Source: Bacillota bacterium
GTDB lineage: Bacteria; Bacillota; Clostridia; Lutisporales; Lutisporaceae
Direction: 5' to 3'
Assembly: GCA_029553855.1 (NCBI GenBank)
Contig: JAKPKE010000082.1
Location: forward strand, 1-32,713
Length of the DNA stretch: 32,713 nt
Shown: in pieces, positions 8,304 through 19,836 of the stretch
Layout: every line of letters starts with the position of its first letter
How positions within the stretch are numbered: position 1 is the stretch's first letter
Position numbers and translations under genes: made by a program
The notes under the pieces: model-generated
Database searches by the model: none
The model's input: the letters and a program-made list of their open reading frames with translations, nothing else
What the model was told of the DNA's origin: nothing

Positions 8304-9485
8304 CTATTCTCTAACCCCTATATACCTGTAGGTTTCCCCAAGTTTACACGTTTTTGCAATTTCAAGCAAATCATTATACACCTTTTCTATATCATCAGCT
8401 TTTACATCCCTGCCGCCCAAGCCGTATATATAGTTTAATATTTTAATTCCATCCGACCTGCCATACAGTGCAGACCTTATATCTGCTCCCAAGGGGCCTC
8501 CTGCCGCCGAGAAACCTTCTGCCTTATCCATAACCGCAATTGCTTTAACCTGCTTCAAGGCTTCAGCAATCTCTTGCTCCGGGAAGGGTCTGAACACTCT
8601 GATCTTCAAAAGGCCTGCCCTTATTCCCTTTTCTCTGAATGAGTCGACCACTGTTTTTGCAGTTCCCGAAGTTGAATTGATTATTACAATGGCAACCTCT
8701 GCGTCCTTCAGTTTATACTCTTCGAAATACCCGTATTTTCTTCCGGACAGCTTTTCGAATTCATTTGCTACCTCCAATATGGTCTTTTTAGCATTTATCA
8801 TGCTTTGGGCTTGCTCGCGCTTATGCTCAAAGCAGTGAGCGGGAAGATCAAGGGGACCTATTGCAATTTGCTCCCCTGGGTTGAGAAGATAATGCTCCGG
8901 CTTGTATTCTCCTATAAAATTCTTAATCTTATCATCCTCCAGGAGATCTATATTTTCTACGGCATGGCTTGTGATAAAACCATCCTGGCATACCATTACC
9001 GGAAGCATTACATCCTTATGCTCCCCTATTCTTATTGCTTGAATAAGATTGTCATAGGCCTCCTGGTTTGTTTCACTGTATAGCTGGATCCATCCCGAAT
9101 CCCTTGCCCCCATTGAGTCACTGTGATCGTTATGTATATTCAACGGTCCCGAAAGTGCTCTGTTGACACAGGACATAGTTATCGGCAGTTTCATTGCCGC
9201 CGCTATGTATAATATTTCCCACATCAAAGCCAGTCCATTGGCGGAGGTTGCCGTCATAGTCCTGGACCCTGCTGCCTGCGCCCCCACACATGCAGACATT
9301 GCGCTATGTTCAGATTCCACTGCCACAAATTCTGTCTTCACCTGACCGTTTGATACAAATTGTGAAAAGTACTGGGGTATCTCCGTTGACGGAGTAATAG
9401 GAAATGCAGCTACTACATCGGGGTTTATCTGCCTCATCGCAACCGCTACTGCTTCATTTCCGGATAATCTTTCCCTTATTGACAT
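8304..9485 (-). CDS. porA: Pyruvate/2-oxoacid:ferredoxin oxidoreductase, alpha subunit
   Basis: Alpha subunit (393 residues) carrying the pyrimidine-binding half of the ThDP site. AAFPITPSTEIPQYF (26-40) and the ESEHSAMSACVGAQAAGSR region (57-75) are the family signatures; the glutamate in VESEH is the one expected to activate ThDP. The C-terminal half (from about residue 260) is the transketolase-C-like domain. GGAGG lies 11 nt before ATG 9485. Short gaps of 30 nt from porD and 15 nt to porB support one operon. No iron-sulfur site is expected or seen in this subunit. Confidence 0.94.
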   Translation of the reverse strand: MSIRERLSGNEAVAVAMRQINPDVVAAFPITPSTEIPQYFSQFVSNGQVKTEFVAVESEHSAMSACVGAQAAGSRTMTATSANGLALMWEILYIAAAMKLPITMSCVNRALSGPLNIHNDHSDSMGARDSGWIQLYSETNQEAYDNLIQAIRIGEHKDVMLPVMVCQDGFITSHAVENIDLLEDDKIKNFIGEYKPEHYLLNPGEQIAIGPLDLPAHCFEHKREQAQSMINAKKTILEVANEFEKLSGRKYGYFEEYKLKDAEVAIVIINSTSGTAKTVVDSFREKGIRAGLLKIRVFRPFPEQEIAEALKQVKAIAVMDKAEGFSAAGGPLGADIRSALYGRSDGIKILNYIYGLGGRDVKADDIEKVYNDLLEIAKTCKLGETYRYIGVRE

Positions 9486-9515
9486 GTGTGCCTATACCTC
9501 CTATTCTTCTTTATC

Positions 9516-9818
9516 CTATTCCTTAATAAAATCTATCGCATCAAAGGGACATGCTCTCACACATACTCCGCATCCTTTGCAGTGGTCATAATCAAAATCC
9601 AGCCTTTTGCTGTCCTTCACGGGAATAGCCATATCAGGACAGGTTGGCGTACAGAGCATGCACTGGGTGCACTTTCCCTCCAACCATACCGGGCGCATGG
9701 CTCTCCAGTCGCCGGTCTTATATTCCTCGGCATTCCCGGCCTCAAATATAGAACCTCCCGGTGTTATTTCCTTCCAAGGTGTTTCAGCAGTCATTTTTCT
9801 TGCTGTTTTGTTTTTCAT
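9516..9818 (-). CDS. porD: Pyruvate/2-oxoacid:ferredoxin oxidoreductase, delta (ferredoxin) subunit
   Basis: A 100-residue 2x[4Fe-4S] subunit that passes electrons from the catalytic heterodimer to ferredoxin. Cysteines 50, 53, 56, 60 and 80, 83, 86, 90 form the two clusters. The N-terminal PWKEITPGGSIFEAGNAEEY is typical of PorD/VorD. Its ATG overlaps the stop of porC by 4 nt, implying translational coupling. Confidence 0.95.
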   Translation of the reverse strand: MKNKTARKMTAETPWKEITPGGSIFEAGNAEEYKTGDWRAMRPVWLEGKCTQCMLCTPTCPDMAIPVKDSKRLDFDYDHCKGCGVCVRACPFDAIDFIKE

Positions 9819-10393
9819 AGCCCCTGCACCTCCTGCATAGCACGATTAATTGCCCTTATATTGCCTTCTATAACCTCCGGCTTGGTTTTAAACTTATGTG
9901 CAAAGGACTCTTCCATGTCTTTAAGAAATTTCTGAGGTTCCATAATCCCGCTAACCTTTACTACCGCACCCAGCATAGGCGTATTGGGAAAGTTTTTGCC
10001 TATGGTTTCTTCGGATATTTTTCCGGCGTTAATGGTGCATACCTTCCCTTTATAGCCCTTAAGATGCTTTTTTACCTCATCGGGGGTCTTCTCGGTATTG
10101 ATGACAATTGCGCCCGATTCCTTAAGTCCCGAAGTCACATCTACTGTAGAAATCAATGACTCGTCTACCACTACCACATAATCCGGCTCGTAAATGTTTG
10201 AGTGAATGTTTATCCTCTCGTCACTTATTCTATTGTAAGCCGTAATTGGAGCTCCCATTCTCTCAGGGCCATATTCAGGAAAACCCTGAATATACTTTCC
10301 TGTATTGAAGGCGGCATCTGCCAGAAGAAGTGCGGCTGTTTTAGCTCCTTGGCCGCCGCGTCCATGCCAGCGTATTTCTATCAGTTTGCCCAA
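9815..10393 (-). CDS. porC: Pyruvate/2-oxoacid:ferredoxin oxidoreductase, gamma subunit
   Basis: Gamma subunit (192 residues) and first gene of porCDAB. The start RWHGRGGQGAKTAA (8-21) and YGPERMGAP (41-49) are diagnostic. The start codon is TTG at 10393, with GGGAGG 7 nt upstream; no better ATG is in frame nearby. A rare start in the first gene could lower translation of the complex. It ends 4 nt into porD. A weak promoter is suggested at 10482-10511. The region 10394-10740 between this gene and the carD-like gene otherwise holds one small open frame and a terminator. Confidence 0.94.
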   Translation of the reverse strand: MGKLIEIRWHGRGGQGAKTAALLLADAAFNTGKYIQGFPEYGPERMGAPITAYNRISDERINIHSNIYEPDYVVVVDESLISTVDVTSGLKESGAIVINTEKTPDEVKKHLKGYKGKVCTINAGKISEETIGKNFPNTPMLGAVVKVSGIMEPQKFLKDMEESFAHKFKTKPEVIEGNIRAINRAMQEVQGL

Positions 10394-10481
10394 AATTTTT
10401 CCTCCCTTCAGAATTTTTCTTTCTTAGTATATTGGATATTCTGCACTATTCCTGATACTTTTATTACTTTATTACTATGAT

Positions 10482-10511
10482 AGTGTAAAACTATAATAAT
10501 AAATATCTCAA
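10482..10511 (-). promoter_or_regulatory. Possible promoter of porCDAB
   Basis: Minus-strand TTGAGA (10506-10511), 18 nt, TACACT (10482-10487), about 90 nt before the porC start. It directly follows a short inverted repeat, AACTAA/TTAGTT (about 10510-10525), that could be an operator. Weak match. Confidence 0.35.
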
Positions 10512-10543
10512 CTAACTATTTAGTTAATTGTCTCTAAAATTTT

Positions 10544-10684
10544 TTATTTTCCGTACAGCTTCTGATGACCTGACATATGAGTCAATCTAAAGACCTTCAA
10601 AAAGAATTCCTTTAATTCAAGCTCGCTTATACCATAAAAATCTGAAAAGACATCATAATATACTGCATAATTGAATATAGGCAT
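10544..10684 (-). CDS. Candidate 46-residue small protein
   Basis: An ATG frame between the carD terminator and the porC promoter region that translates to a 46-residue, aromatic-rich peptide starting MPIFNYAVYYDVF and ending HQKLYGK. It has an acidic-to-basic layout and no membrane segment. The ribosome site is poor (GCAGGGATA next to the ATG), and I recognise no family. It could be real, a relic of a larger gene, or chance. Confidence 0.3.
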   Translation of the reverse strand: MPIFNYAVYYDVFSDFYGISELELKEFFLKVFRLTHMSGHQKLYGK

Positions 10685-10696
10685 TATCCCTGCAAT

Positions 10697-10735
10697 AGTA
10701 AAAATAAGGAGCCTATCCTTCCGGAAGTCTCCTTA
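10697..10735 (-). terminator. Rho-independent terminator of the carD-like gene
   Basis: Minus-strand stem TAAGGAG/CTCCTTA (10729-10735 with 10705-10711), with an internal CTTCCGGAAG palindrome, followed by TTTTTAC. It lies directly after the stop codon at 10741. Confidence 0.8.
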
Positions 10736-10740
10736 CATTA

Positions 10741-11247
10741 TCATTCAAGCCTGTTCAGTTTACTTTTGATGTAATCTTTTACTTTTTCCTTGGGTATGCC
10801 CAATGCTACGGCAAACTCGCCTTCAATCAAGTCCTCAGCCTTTTTCATATACTTCTCATCCATCTGGCCGAGCTTTTTGCCTTGTTCTTCTGCAATGGCA
10901 TTCTTTGCGTATATTGTTTTAATAATTCTTAATATCTCTATACAATCATGGGTTTTTATAGATTCTTTGTAATAGCCTTCCCAAAACCTATGATCTCCAC
11001 GATCATCGGCAGCTTCTCTTATAGATGGAATAAGGGATATCAGCTTCTGCGCCTCTGCAAATGTTATAACGGGGCGCATGAACATACTTGTGTCTGTTGG
11101 TATGTGTATTTTACACTCCTGATACAATGGGTATAGCGTATAGTAAGTATTACCGTCGTCAAGTCCGGAAATATTAAGAGTGCCAATAGCTTCCACCCTG
11201 CATACCCCATGACTTCCATAAATAACTAAATCATCAATCTGGTACAT
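10741..11247 (-). CDS. CarD/CdnL-type transcriptional regulator
   Basis: A 168-residue protein starting MYQIDDLVIYGSHGVCRVE, the RNA-polymerase-interacting (Tudor-like) domain of CarD/CdnL, followed by a helical DNA-contacting region. Members bind the RNA polymerase beta subunit and steady open complexes at many promoters. The start at 11247 is chosen because homologues begin MYQI and GCAGGA lies just upstream; the open frame runs on to 11370 without support. It follows the Cys-rich gene by 43 nt and likely shares its promoter. Placement between two pyruvate oxidoreductases raises, but does not prove, a regulatory link. Confidence 0.88.
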   Translation of the reverse strand: MYQIDDLVIYGSHGVCRVEAIGTLNISGLDDGNTYYTLYPLYQECKIHIPTDTSMFMRPVITFAEAQKLISLIPSIREAADDRGDHRFWEGYYKESIKTHDCIEILRIIKTIYAKNAIAEEQGKKLGQMDEKYMKKAEDLIEGEFAVALGIPKEKVKDYIKSKLNRLE

Positions 11248-11290
11248 TTTTCCTGCACAACTCCTATCTTTTTTTCTTTTCAACTTCTTC

Positions 11291-11554
11291 TCAGGAAGCG
11301 CAGTGCTTTTTCCAAGGCTTTCTACTACTGCAATACTTGTCTGAAATGCATGTCTGCTTTGAACCCTCAAGACTTGCCAAACGTTGAAATGAATATATGC
11401 TTAAGTATTTGCACTCTTCCTCCGAGCGTTTAAATGCACATTCCTTCCTCATACATGTTTTGCAATTCAACCAAGTGCATTTCCCATCTCTCGAGAATCC
11501 CATGCAGTCGGACATTAGCAGTAGATGCAAATTTGAGTATCGGCTTACTGCCAT
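11291..11554 (-). CDS. Cys-rich small protein of unknown function
   Basis: 87 residues with nine cysteines (about 17, 26, 31, 34, 39, 48, 69, 75, 85). The core CTWLNCKTCMRKECAF looks like a metal-binding knuckle. A very strong ribosome site, AAGGAGGTGATTAC, sits directly before ATG 11554, and a good promoter lies upstream, so I consider this a real gene despite no recognised family. There is no signal peptide. A zinc or iron-sulfur protein is plausible. It is the first gene of a probable two-gene operon with the CarD-like regulator. Confidence 0.75.
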   Translation of the reverse strand: MAVSRYSNLHLLLMSDCMGFSRDGKCTWLNCKTCMRKECAFKRSEEECKYLSIYSFQRLASLEGSKQTCISDKYCSSRKPWKKHCAS

Positions 11555-11623
11555 GTAATCACCTCCTTGGAGTTACAAAAAAATATAGTCTTGACAACCA
11601 GATCTACGTTTTCAAAACTACAC

Positions 11624-11653
11624 GTTATAATTAAATTATATCATTTTTGACAA
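11624..11653 (-). promoter_or_regulatory. Sigma-A promoter of the Cys-rich/carD operon
   Basis: Minus-strand TTGTCA (11648-11653), 18 nt, TATAAC (11624-11629). An overlapping choice is TATAAT (11635-11640) with TTACAT 17 nt upstream. Either places the transcript start 60-80 nt before the start codon. Confidence 0.6.
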
Positions 11654-11688
11654 AGCAATGTAAGAAAAATACTTGTTCTTATAGAAAA

Positions 11689-11727
11689 CTTATAGAAAAC
11701 GGTATGGCATTATAAATGCCATACCGT
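11689..11727 (-). terminator. Terminator hairpin after nifJ
   Basis: A perfect 13-bp inverted repeat, ACGGTATGGCATT/AATGCCATACCGT (11699-11711 with 11715-11727), loop of 3 nt, followed on the minus strand by TTTTCTATAAG. It lies 16 nt after the nifJ stop. The U-tract is interrupted, so efficiency is uncertain. Confidence 0.75.
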
Positions 11728-11742
11728 ATATCCATCTCTATA

Positions 11743-15291
<3,549 letters not shown>

Positions 15292-15333
15292 TTATTGATT
15301 GTGTTGGGTAAAAATTTAACAAACTCTATCTTC

Positions 15334-15362
15334 AGTATATTAAACATTGGCGGGGATGTCAA
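15334..15362 (-). promoter_or_regulatory. Strong sigma-A promoter of nifJ
   Basis: Minus-strand TTGACA (15357-15362), 17 nt, TATACT (15334-15339): near-consensus with ideal spacing. Predicted start about 15327, giving a leader of about 60 nt. It lies just after the terminator of the bofA operon. Confidence 0.85.
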
Positions 15363-15377
15363 TTATTGCGACCCTCC

Positions 15378-15420
15378 AAAAAAAACTATTGAAACCCATA
15401 GAAAACCACGGGTTTCAATA
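15378..15420 (-). terminator. Rho-independent terminator of the dnaX-bofA operon
   Basis: Minus-strand stem TATTGAAACCC/GGGTTTCAATA (15410-15420 with 15387-15397), 12-nt loop, followed by GTTTTTTTTGG. It lies 27 nt after the bofA stop. Confidence 0.92.
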
Positions 15421-15446
15421 ATCTTATCATCCTCTTTATAAGGTAC

Positions 15447-15719
15447 TTATAAAAAATATTGCAATAATATCAGCAGTATTATTCCGGGGACTCCCAAAAA
15501 ACCGGCAATCAACGCAGTAATAGGATTTATTCCTATGGTTAGGCCTATGAATCTTCCAAAGATATTAATTGCAAAAAGTGCAAATGCTCCTATGATACCG
15601 TTTATTACAAGCCTGATAATTATTTTAATCGGAAGTACCAACAGTACGCCAATTACATACACGGCACCTATGGCAAGGAAAATTGCCAATATCGAAAAAA
15701 CATCTATCTGCGGCAACAT
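15447..15719 (-). CDS. bofA: Pro-sigma-K processing inhibitor BofA family protein
   Basis: A 90-residue integral membrane protein with at least two hydrophobic spans (about 10-55) and a C-terminal GINPITALIAGFLGVPG segment typical of BofA. In Bacillus, BofA holds the SpoIVFB protease inactive in the mother-cell-derived membrane until late sporulation. Identification rests on the family pattern and on synteny with recR and a DUF2508 gene. ATG 15719 is preceded by GGAGGGGTTA; an in-frame TTG at 15731 lies inside that ribosome site and is rejected. Last gene of the operon before the terminator. Confidence 0.88.
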   Translation of the reverse strand: MLPQIDVFSILAIFLAIGAVYVIGVLLVLPIKIIIRLVINGIIGAFALFAINIFGRFIGLTIGINPITALIAGFLGVPGIILLILLQYFL

Positions 15720-15844
15720 TAACCCCTCCAATACAATGATATGGCTTGGTACTAATTATATTATTGTTTTTAAGTTTTATTACAGGTTTCGTATTGGCAT
15801 TACACCTTTCACCCTACTGCTTTTTCAGTTTCCAAACCCTGTAT

Positions 15845-16135
15845 TTATATATTAACTCTTAGTCCTTTATTCTTTGCAAGCTTCAAAAGATAGATATATT
15901 GGGACCTGGCCGCCTCGATTTTATATATGGCATGATCCACCAGTTCGGGTGCAGTAACACTGTCAAAGTATGATTGTGCATCAGACATCTCTTGTTTTGC
16001 TATAAAAATTATTTTCAGCAGTTCCTTGTTTTCATCATTTTCCTTTGCCCCCTGCAAGCTGTTTAGCAAACAACCTACTGCATCACTTATCTGTTTATGC
16101 TTTTTTGGTTCTCTGTCTGCAAGATTAGTGGACAT
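15845..16135 (-). CDS. DUF2508 (YaaL-like) protein
   Basis: 96 residues, mostly helical and charged, with no cysteine cluster; the tail AARSQYIYLLKLAKNKGLRV matches the DUF2508 family, of which B. subtilis YaaL is the member at the same place between recR and bofA. Its function is unknown. GGAGGTG lies about 5 nt before ATG 16135. Gaps of 85 nt to recR and about 125 nt to bofA show no terminator. Confidence 0.75.
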   Translation of the reverse strand: MSTNLADREPKKHKQISDAVGCLLNSLQGAKENDENKELLKIIFIAKQEMSDAQSYFDSVTAPELVDHAIYKIEAARSQYIYLLKLAKNKGLRVNI

Positions 16136-16220
16136 AAAAACACCTCCGTTATTATTACTAATTTATCCATAAATTAGAATAATATACCGAGGTGTATCAT
16201 ACTCACCGAATTAATTTCAT

Positions 16221-16820
16221 TTACATCTCTCTTCTTCCTTCCAAAGCTTTCATCAATGTCACTTCATCGGCGTACTCCAGATCCCCCCCGACAGGGACAC
16301 CGTGAGCTATTCTGGTAACCTTCATTCCAACAGGCTTTAGCAATCTGGAAATATACATCGCAGTTGCTTCCCCTTCTATGTTGGGATTGGTTGCAAGTAT
16401 TATTTCTTTTATTTCACTATCAGCAACCCTTTTAAGAAGTTCTTTAATTCTGATTTCCTCCGGTCCTATACCTTCCATCGGTGATATTGCGCCATTCAAT
16501 ACATGATACAGGCCTTTAAACTCCCTTGTTTTCTCCATTGCAGCAACATCCTTCGGATCCTCCACTACACAAATAGTACTGCTGTCTCTCTTTGTATTGG
16601 AGCAGATATTGCAGACGTCTGAATCTGTTATATTGCAGCAAATCTTGCAGTATTTAATACTTCTTTTCGCGTTTATTATGGAGCCTGAAAGCTGCTCTAC
16701 TTCCCCCAAAGGCATGTTGATTATATAGAATGCCAGCCTTTGCGCTGTTTTATTGCCGACTCCCGGCAGCTTTGAAAGTTCGTCTATTAGCTTAGCTATT
16801 GGAGCTGCATAAAAGCTCAT
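16221..16820 (-). CDS. recR: Recombination protein RecR
   Basis: 199 residues, normal length. RecR acts with RecO (and RecF) to load RecA onto gapped DNA. Helix-hairpin-helix [15 protein letters not shown] (17-31), a C4 zinc finger (Cys58, 61, 70, 73), a Toprim domain from about 80 (CVVEDPKDV) and a C-terminal Walker-B-like region are all present. The start shares a base with the ebfC stop (TAATG), with GGAGG 9 nt upstream, so the two genes are translationally coupled. Confidence 0.97.
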   Translation of the reverse strand: MSFYAAPIAKLIDELSKLPGVGNKTAQRLAFYIINMPLGEVEQLSGSIINAKRSIKYCKICCNITDSDVCNICSNTKRDSSTICVVEDPKDVAAMEKTREFKGLYHVLNGAISPMEGIGPEEIRIKELLKRVADSEIKEIILATNPNIEGEATAMYISRLLKPVGMKVTRIAHGVPVGGDLEYADEVTLMKALEGRREM

Positions 16821-17161
16821 TAAAACAATCCTCCGGGCAAATTAAGCCCCCCTGTTATCTTGCTCATTTCCCTGCTTATCATTTCATCTGCCTGCCTCAT
16901 AGCTTCGTTGACAGCGGCAGTAATAAGATCCTGAAGCATTTCAGCGTCGTCGGGATCTATTACTTCAGGTTTTATCGTTATTGATATTATTTCCTTTTTC
17001 CCTGAGGCCACTACAGTTACAACCCCTCCTCCGGCACTGGCTTCGACAGTTCTTTGCTCTACTTCCTCCTGAAGCTTTGCCATATCCCTTTGCATCTTCT
17101 GTACCTGCTTCATCATATTATTCATATTTCCTCCCATTCCCGGAAACCCACCCTTAGCCAT
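16820..17161 (-). CDS. ebfC: YbaB/EbfC family nucleoid-associated protein
   Basis: 113 residues. It has the Gly/Met-rich N-terminus usual in Firmicutes ([19 protein letters not shown]), a coiled coil (about 18-45) and the YbaB core [20 protein letters not shown]. Dimers bind DNA without strict sequence need and work near RecR. It lies 3 nt after dnaX and overlaps recR by 1 nt, the usual dnaX-ebfC-recR order. Confidence 0.95.
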   Translation of the reverse strand: MAKGGFPGMGGNMNNMMKQVQKMQRDMAKLQEEVEQRTVEASAGGGVVTVVASGKKEIISITIKPEVIDPDDAEMLQDLITAAVNEAMRQADEMISREMSKITGGLNLPGGLF

Positions 17162-17164
17162 TTG

Positions 17165-18787
17165 CTATTCCTCCTCTTCCTCAACAATTTCAACTTTATC
17201 CTTGCCTGCAAATTCAATAGCAGCTTTTACCATATTGTCCTGCTCTTCCTCTTTCGCTTCACCCTCAATTATACACTTTATTTTAATCGGTATTCCGAAG
17301 TATTTTGACGCAGCTTCTTCTACATCTGCCCTATTTGCGGGTAATTCAAGAGCTTCTTTTGAAAAAATTCCTTCCTTATCAAAAGATAATATTATACTGC
17401 CTGATTCTGCCTTAATTGACTTTGCTATAGACAGATACGTCCTCAGCCTGATTTTCCCGCGTCCTTTTATTTCCTGAATAAAGCCGGGCCATTTTTGCAC
17501 AATATCTGCACCGTCAGATACCGGATCTGGTTTTACCTTTACTGCCGGCGGGACTGTTTTTTCTCTCTTTACCTCTGCTTCAGCAGATGCCCCCAAATCA
17601 TCAGTCTGCAGTTTCCCTCCGGTTTTTGGATAGAAACCTTCCCTTGAAACTAATTCCTCTAACTTTGATATCCTTGCAAGTATGCCCTCCAGACTCTCAT
17701 CAACCGCTGCCCTGCACATTTTGGCAATTGCAATTTCCAGCAGAATCCTGGGGCTGCTTGACCACCTGACTTCACCCTCCAGTTCCGACAATATGTTAAT
17801 ACACCTGATTATATTGTTTTTGTCATAACTTCCGGACAATTCCTTAAGCCGTAAAATCCCTTCTTCTGACATATCTATTACATCCTCACACCTTACTACA
17901 ACCTTAGTCATCAGAAGGTTCCTGTAATGCATAACCAAATCTTTAATGAATTGGCTGATATCCTTCCCGCCGGCCGCTACTTCATCAATTACCTTAATGG
18001 CCTTGCCGGCATCTTCTTTGAGAACCGCCCCGGAAATATCGAACAGGTACTGGTCGTTTACTATACCCAATACTTCAAGAACATCTCCATTGGTTACAGT
18101 CTTCCCGCTATAAACCGAGCATTGATCAAGGATGCTCAATGCATCCCTCATTGCCCCGTCACTGTTCCTTGCAATAAGCTTTATAGCGTCTTCACCGATT
18201 TCCAATCCTTCTTCCCTGCATACGATTTTCAGTCTTTCAACAATATCTTCGTTGCTTATTCTTTTAAAGTCAAACCTCTGGCACCTGGACAGTATTGTAG
18301 CCGGCAGCTTATGGGGCTCTGTAGTCGCCAGTATGAACAGTACATAATCCGGCGGTTCCTCCAAGGTTTTCAGCAATGCATTGAATGCTTCATTTGTCAG
18401 CATGTGAACTTCATCTATTATATATACTTTATACTTACCTAAGGTCGGGGTAAACCTGATGGCCTCCCTAAGATTTCTTATGTCATCTATTCCTCTGTTC
18501 GAAGCAGCATCTATCTCATATACATCTATGGAATTCCCTTCGTTTATGCTGATGCAGCTTTCGCATTCATTACAAGGATTGAATTCATAGGGGGCTTCGC
18601 AGTTTACCGCCTTGGCCAAAAGTTTTGCGGTACTGGTCTTACCTGTACCTCTGGTGCCGCAAAAAAGATATGCATGGGAAATCTTGCCGCCCTCAAGCTC
18701 ATTCTTTAATGTGACTGTAATATGCTCCTGGCCGCATATGTCTTCAAACCTTTGGGGTCTCCACTTCCTGTACAAAGCTATATACAT
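17165..18787 (-). CDS. dnaX: DNA polymerase III subunit gamma/tau
   Basis: 540 residues. Clamp-loader ATPase of the replisome. Walker A GTRGTGKT (44-51), zinc ligands Cys63, 72, 75, 78, DEVH (125-128) and the sensor SRC (167-169) are intact. The region after about 370 is variable and ends in an acidic tail. I saw no clear slippery site plus stop for a separate gamma form. GGAGGTAGTA precedes ATG 18787. It follows the SRP RNA gene, as in Bacillus. Confidence 0.97.
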   Translation of the reverse strand: MYIALYRKWRPQRFEDICGQEHITVTLKNELEGGKISHAYLFCGTRGTGKTSTAKLLAKAVNCEAPYEFNPCNECESCISINEGNSIDVYEIDAASNRGIDDIRNLREAIRFTPTLGKYKVYIIDEVHMLTNEAFNALLKTLEEPPDYVLFILATTEPHKLPATILSRCQRFDFKRISNEDIVERLKIVCREEGLEIGEDAIKLIARNSDGAMRDALSILDQCSVYSGKTVTNGDVLEVLGIVNDQYLFDISGAVLKEDAGKAIKVIDEVAAGGKDISQFIKDLVMHYRNLLMTKVVVRCEDVIDMSEEGILRLKELSGSYDKNNIIRCINILSELEGEVRWSSSPRILLEIAIAKMCRAAVDESLEGILARISKLEELVSREGFYPKTGGKLQTDDLGASAEAEVKREKTVPPAVKVKPDPVSDGADIVQKWPGFIQEIKGRGKIRLRTYLSIAKSIKAESGSIILSFDKEGIFSKEALELPANRADVEEAASKYFGIPIKIKCIIEGEAKEEEQDNMVKAAIEFAGKDKVEIVEEEEE

Positions 18788-18875
18788 TACTACCTCCTGA
18801 TATTCCGGTACCCTTATTATTTCCTTACAATAAATATTAGCATAATACTGTGTTATAGTAAATTAAGATGCAATA

Positions 18876-18902
18876 TAAAAAAATGCTCATATCCGAGCAT
18901 TT
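18876..18902 (-). terminator. Terminator of the SRP RNA gene
   Basis: Minus-strand stem AAATGCTC/GAGCATTT (18895-18902 with 18881-18888), 6-nt loop, followed by a T-run. It lies between the RNA 3' end and dnaX, so dnaX probably needs its own promoter or read-through. Confidence 0.85.
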
Positions 18903-18916
18903 CATTTTTTAATATG

Positions 18917-19184
18917 GTCGTGCACCTTCCTTCGACGTGCGCCTACAAGCGTTACCCGGGCAGCCAGCTCCAATCAGGCAACCCTGCGGCACATGGAAGT
19001 GTTCACTTACCGCTGCTTCCTTCCGGACCTGACGGGGTTCATGAAGTTCCATTGCGCAGGACCCAATCATCGTCACCGCTTACCTGAGGCAGTCCTTACA
19101 GGCGAGCGCCTCAGCAAAGGAATTCAATCCTGCTGTTGCGGATTGCAGGTTATAGGGCACCGCAATCTCCCCATCTAGCACGAC
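18917..19184 (-). ncRNA. ffs: Signal recognition particle RNA, large (scRNA) type
   Basis: About 268 nt, the long form with an Alu domain found in Bacillus and Clostridia. The 5' and 3' ends, GTCGTGCTAGATGGGGAG and GGTGCACGAC, pair. The S-domain signature GTCAGGTCCGGAAGGAAGCA, with its GGAA tetraloop, lies near 19010-19040 and is the Ffh-binding hairpin. The product guides membrane and secreted proteins to FtsY/SecYEG. Ends are estimated to within about 5 nt. The remaining 18788-19311 region (outside this RNA and its terminator) holds no gene that I can see. Confidence 0.95.
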
Positions 19185-19311
19185 CAAGATTATGAACTTA
19201 TCAATAGCTATTTAATTATAGCCTCTGATAAATTTGCTGTCAATGCATTAAAGATTGCCTTTTTCAATATATTGTTACATAATAGAGATTTTTTGATATT
19301 TGTATCTGCGC

Positions 19312-19671
19312 TTAAATTGCCCTTAAATTGCTTTCGAATTCTGATTTTGAAATTTTCCCTTCCAGGTATTTCGAGTTTATCAATGCCATTTTTTCCAGCG
19401 CTTTAAACTCATCAGCTTCAAGCTTAAACCCGAAATTGCATTCGGGACAGCTGAAATAGTAAACGGTATCACACTGGGCCAGAGGAATCCCAATAATTCT
19501 AAAAGGTCTGAATGACTCGTAAATGCTGTAATATTCGTTTCTGTTGCAATTTTCGCATTTGGAAGCTATTCTTTCCAATATTTGCTTTTCTTTCTTAATC
19601 CTGTTTATCTGATCAACATAAACCTGCCCAACGTGCCTTGTTCTTGCAACATCTTTTCCGCACAACCCCAT
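19312..19671 (-). CDS. Zinc-ribbon hypothetical protein
   Basis: About 119 residues. A helical N-terminal half with basic residues is followed by two CxxC pairs (Cys39/42 and Cys75/78) that would form a zinc ribbon. No enzyme motif is seen. The start at 19671 is a judgement: GAGGGGG lies 12 nt upstream, while an in-frame TTG at 19701 lacks a ribosome site. I cannot assign a function. It stands alone between htrA and the SRP RNA. Confidence 0.6.
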   Translation of the reverse strand: MGLCGKDVARTRHVGQVYVDQINRIKKEKQILERIASKCENCNRNEYYSIYESFRPFRIIGIPLAQCDTVYYFSCPECNFGFKLEADEFKALEKMALINSKYLEGKISKSEFESNLRAI

Positions 19672-19807
19672 AATAGCAACATACCCCCTCAAATACCCCA
19701 ACCCGGATAGAATTTATGATATATATTCTACTAATAACCCCCAAACCCTTCCTGAAAAATCCAATACAACATTAAAAATTTCTGCCGAATATTTCATGGA
19801 AATTGAC

Positions 19808-19829
19808 AAGGGACAGCTGCCTGTCCCTT
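19808..19829 (-). terminator. Hairpin after htrA, possible terminator
   Basis: Minus-strand AAGGGACAG/CTGTCCCTT, 9-bp stem with a 4-nt loop, 7 nt after the htrA stop. The following GTCAATTTCC is only partly U-rich, so termination may be incomplete. Confidence 0.6.
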
Positions 19830-19836
19830 ATTTATA

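Noticed and set aside
11248-11370. N-terminal extension of the CarD-like protein.
   Set aside because: It would overlap the 3' end of the Cys-rich gene and has no ribosome site; homologues begin MYQI.
17165-18787. Programmed frameshift in dnaX giving a short gamma form.
   Set aside because: I saw no convincing A-rich slippery heptamer followed closely by an out-of-frame stop.
18985-19178. Plus-strand open frames of about 60 codons across 18993-19178.
   Set aside because: They are shadows of the SRP RNA gene.
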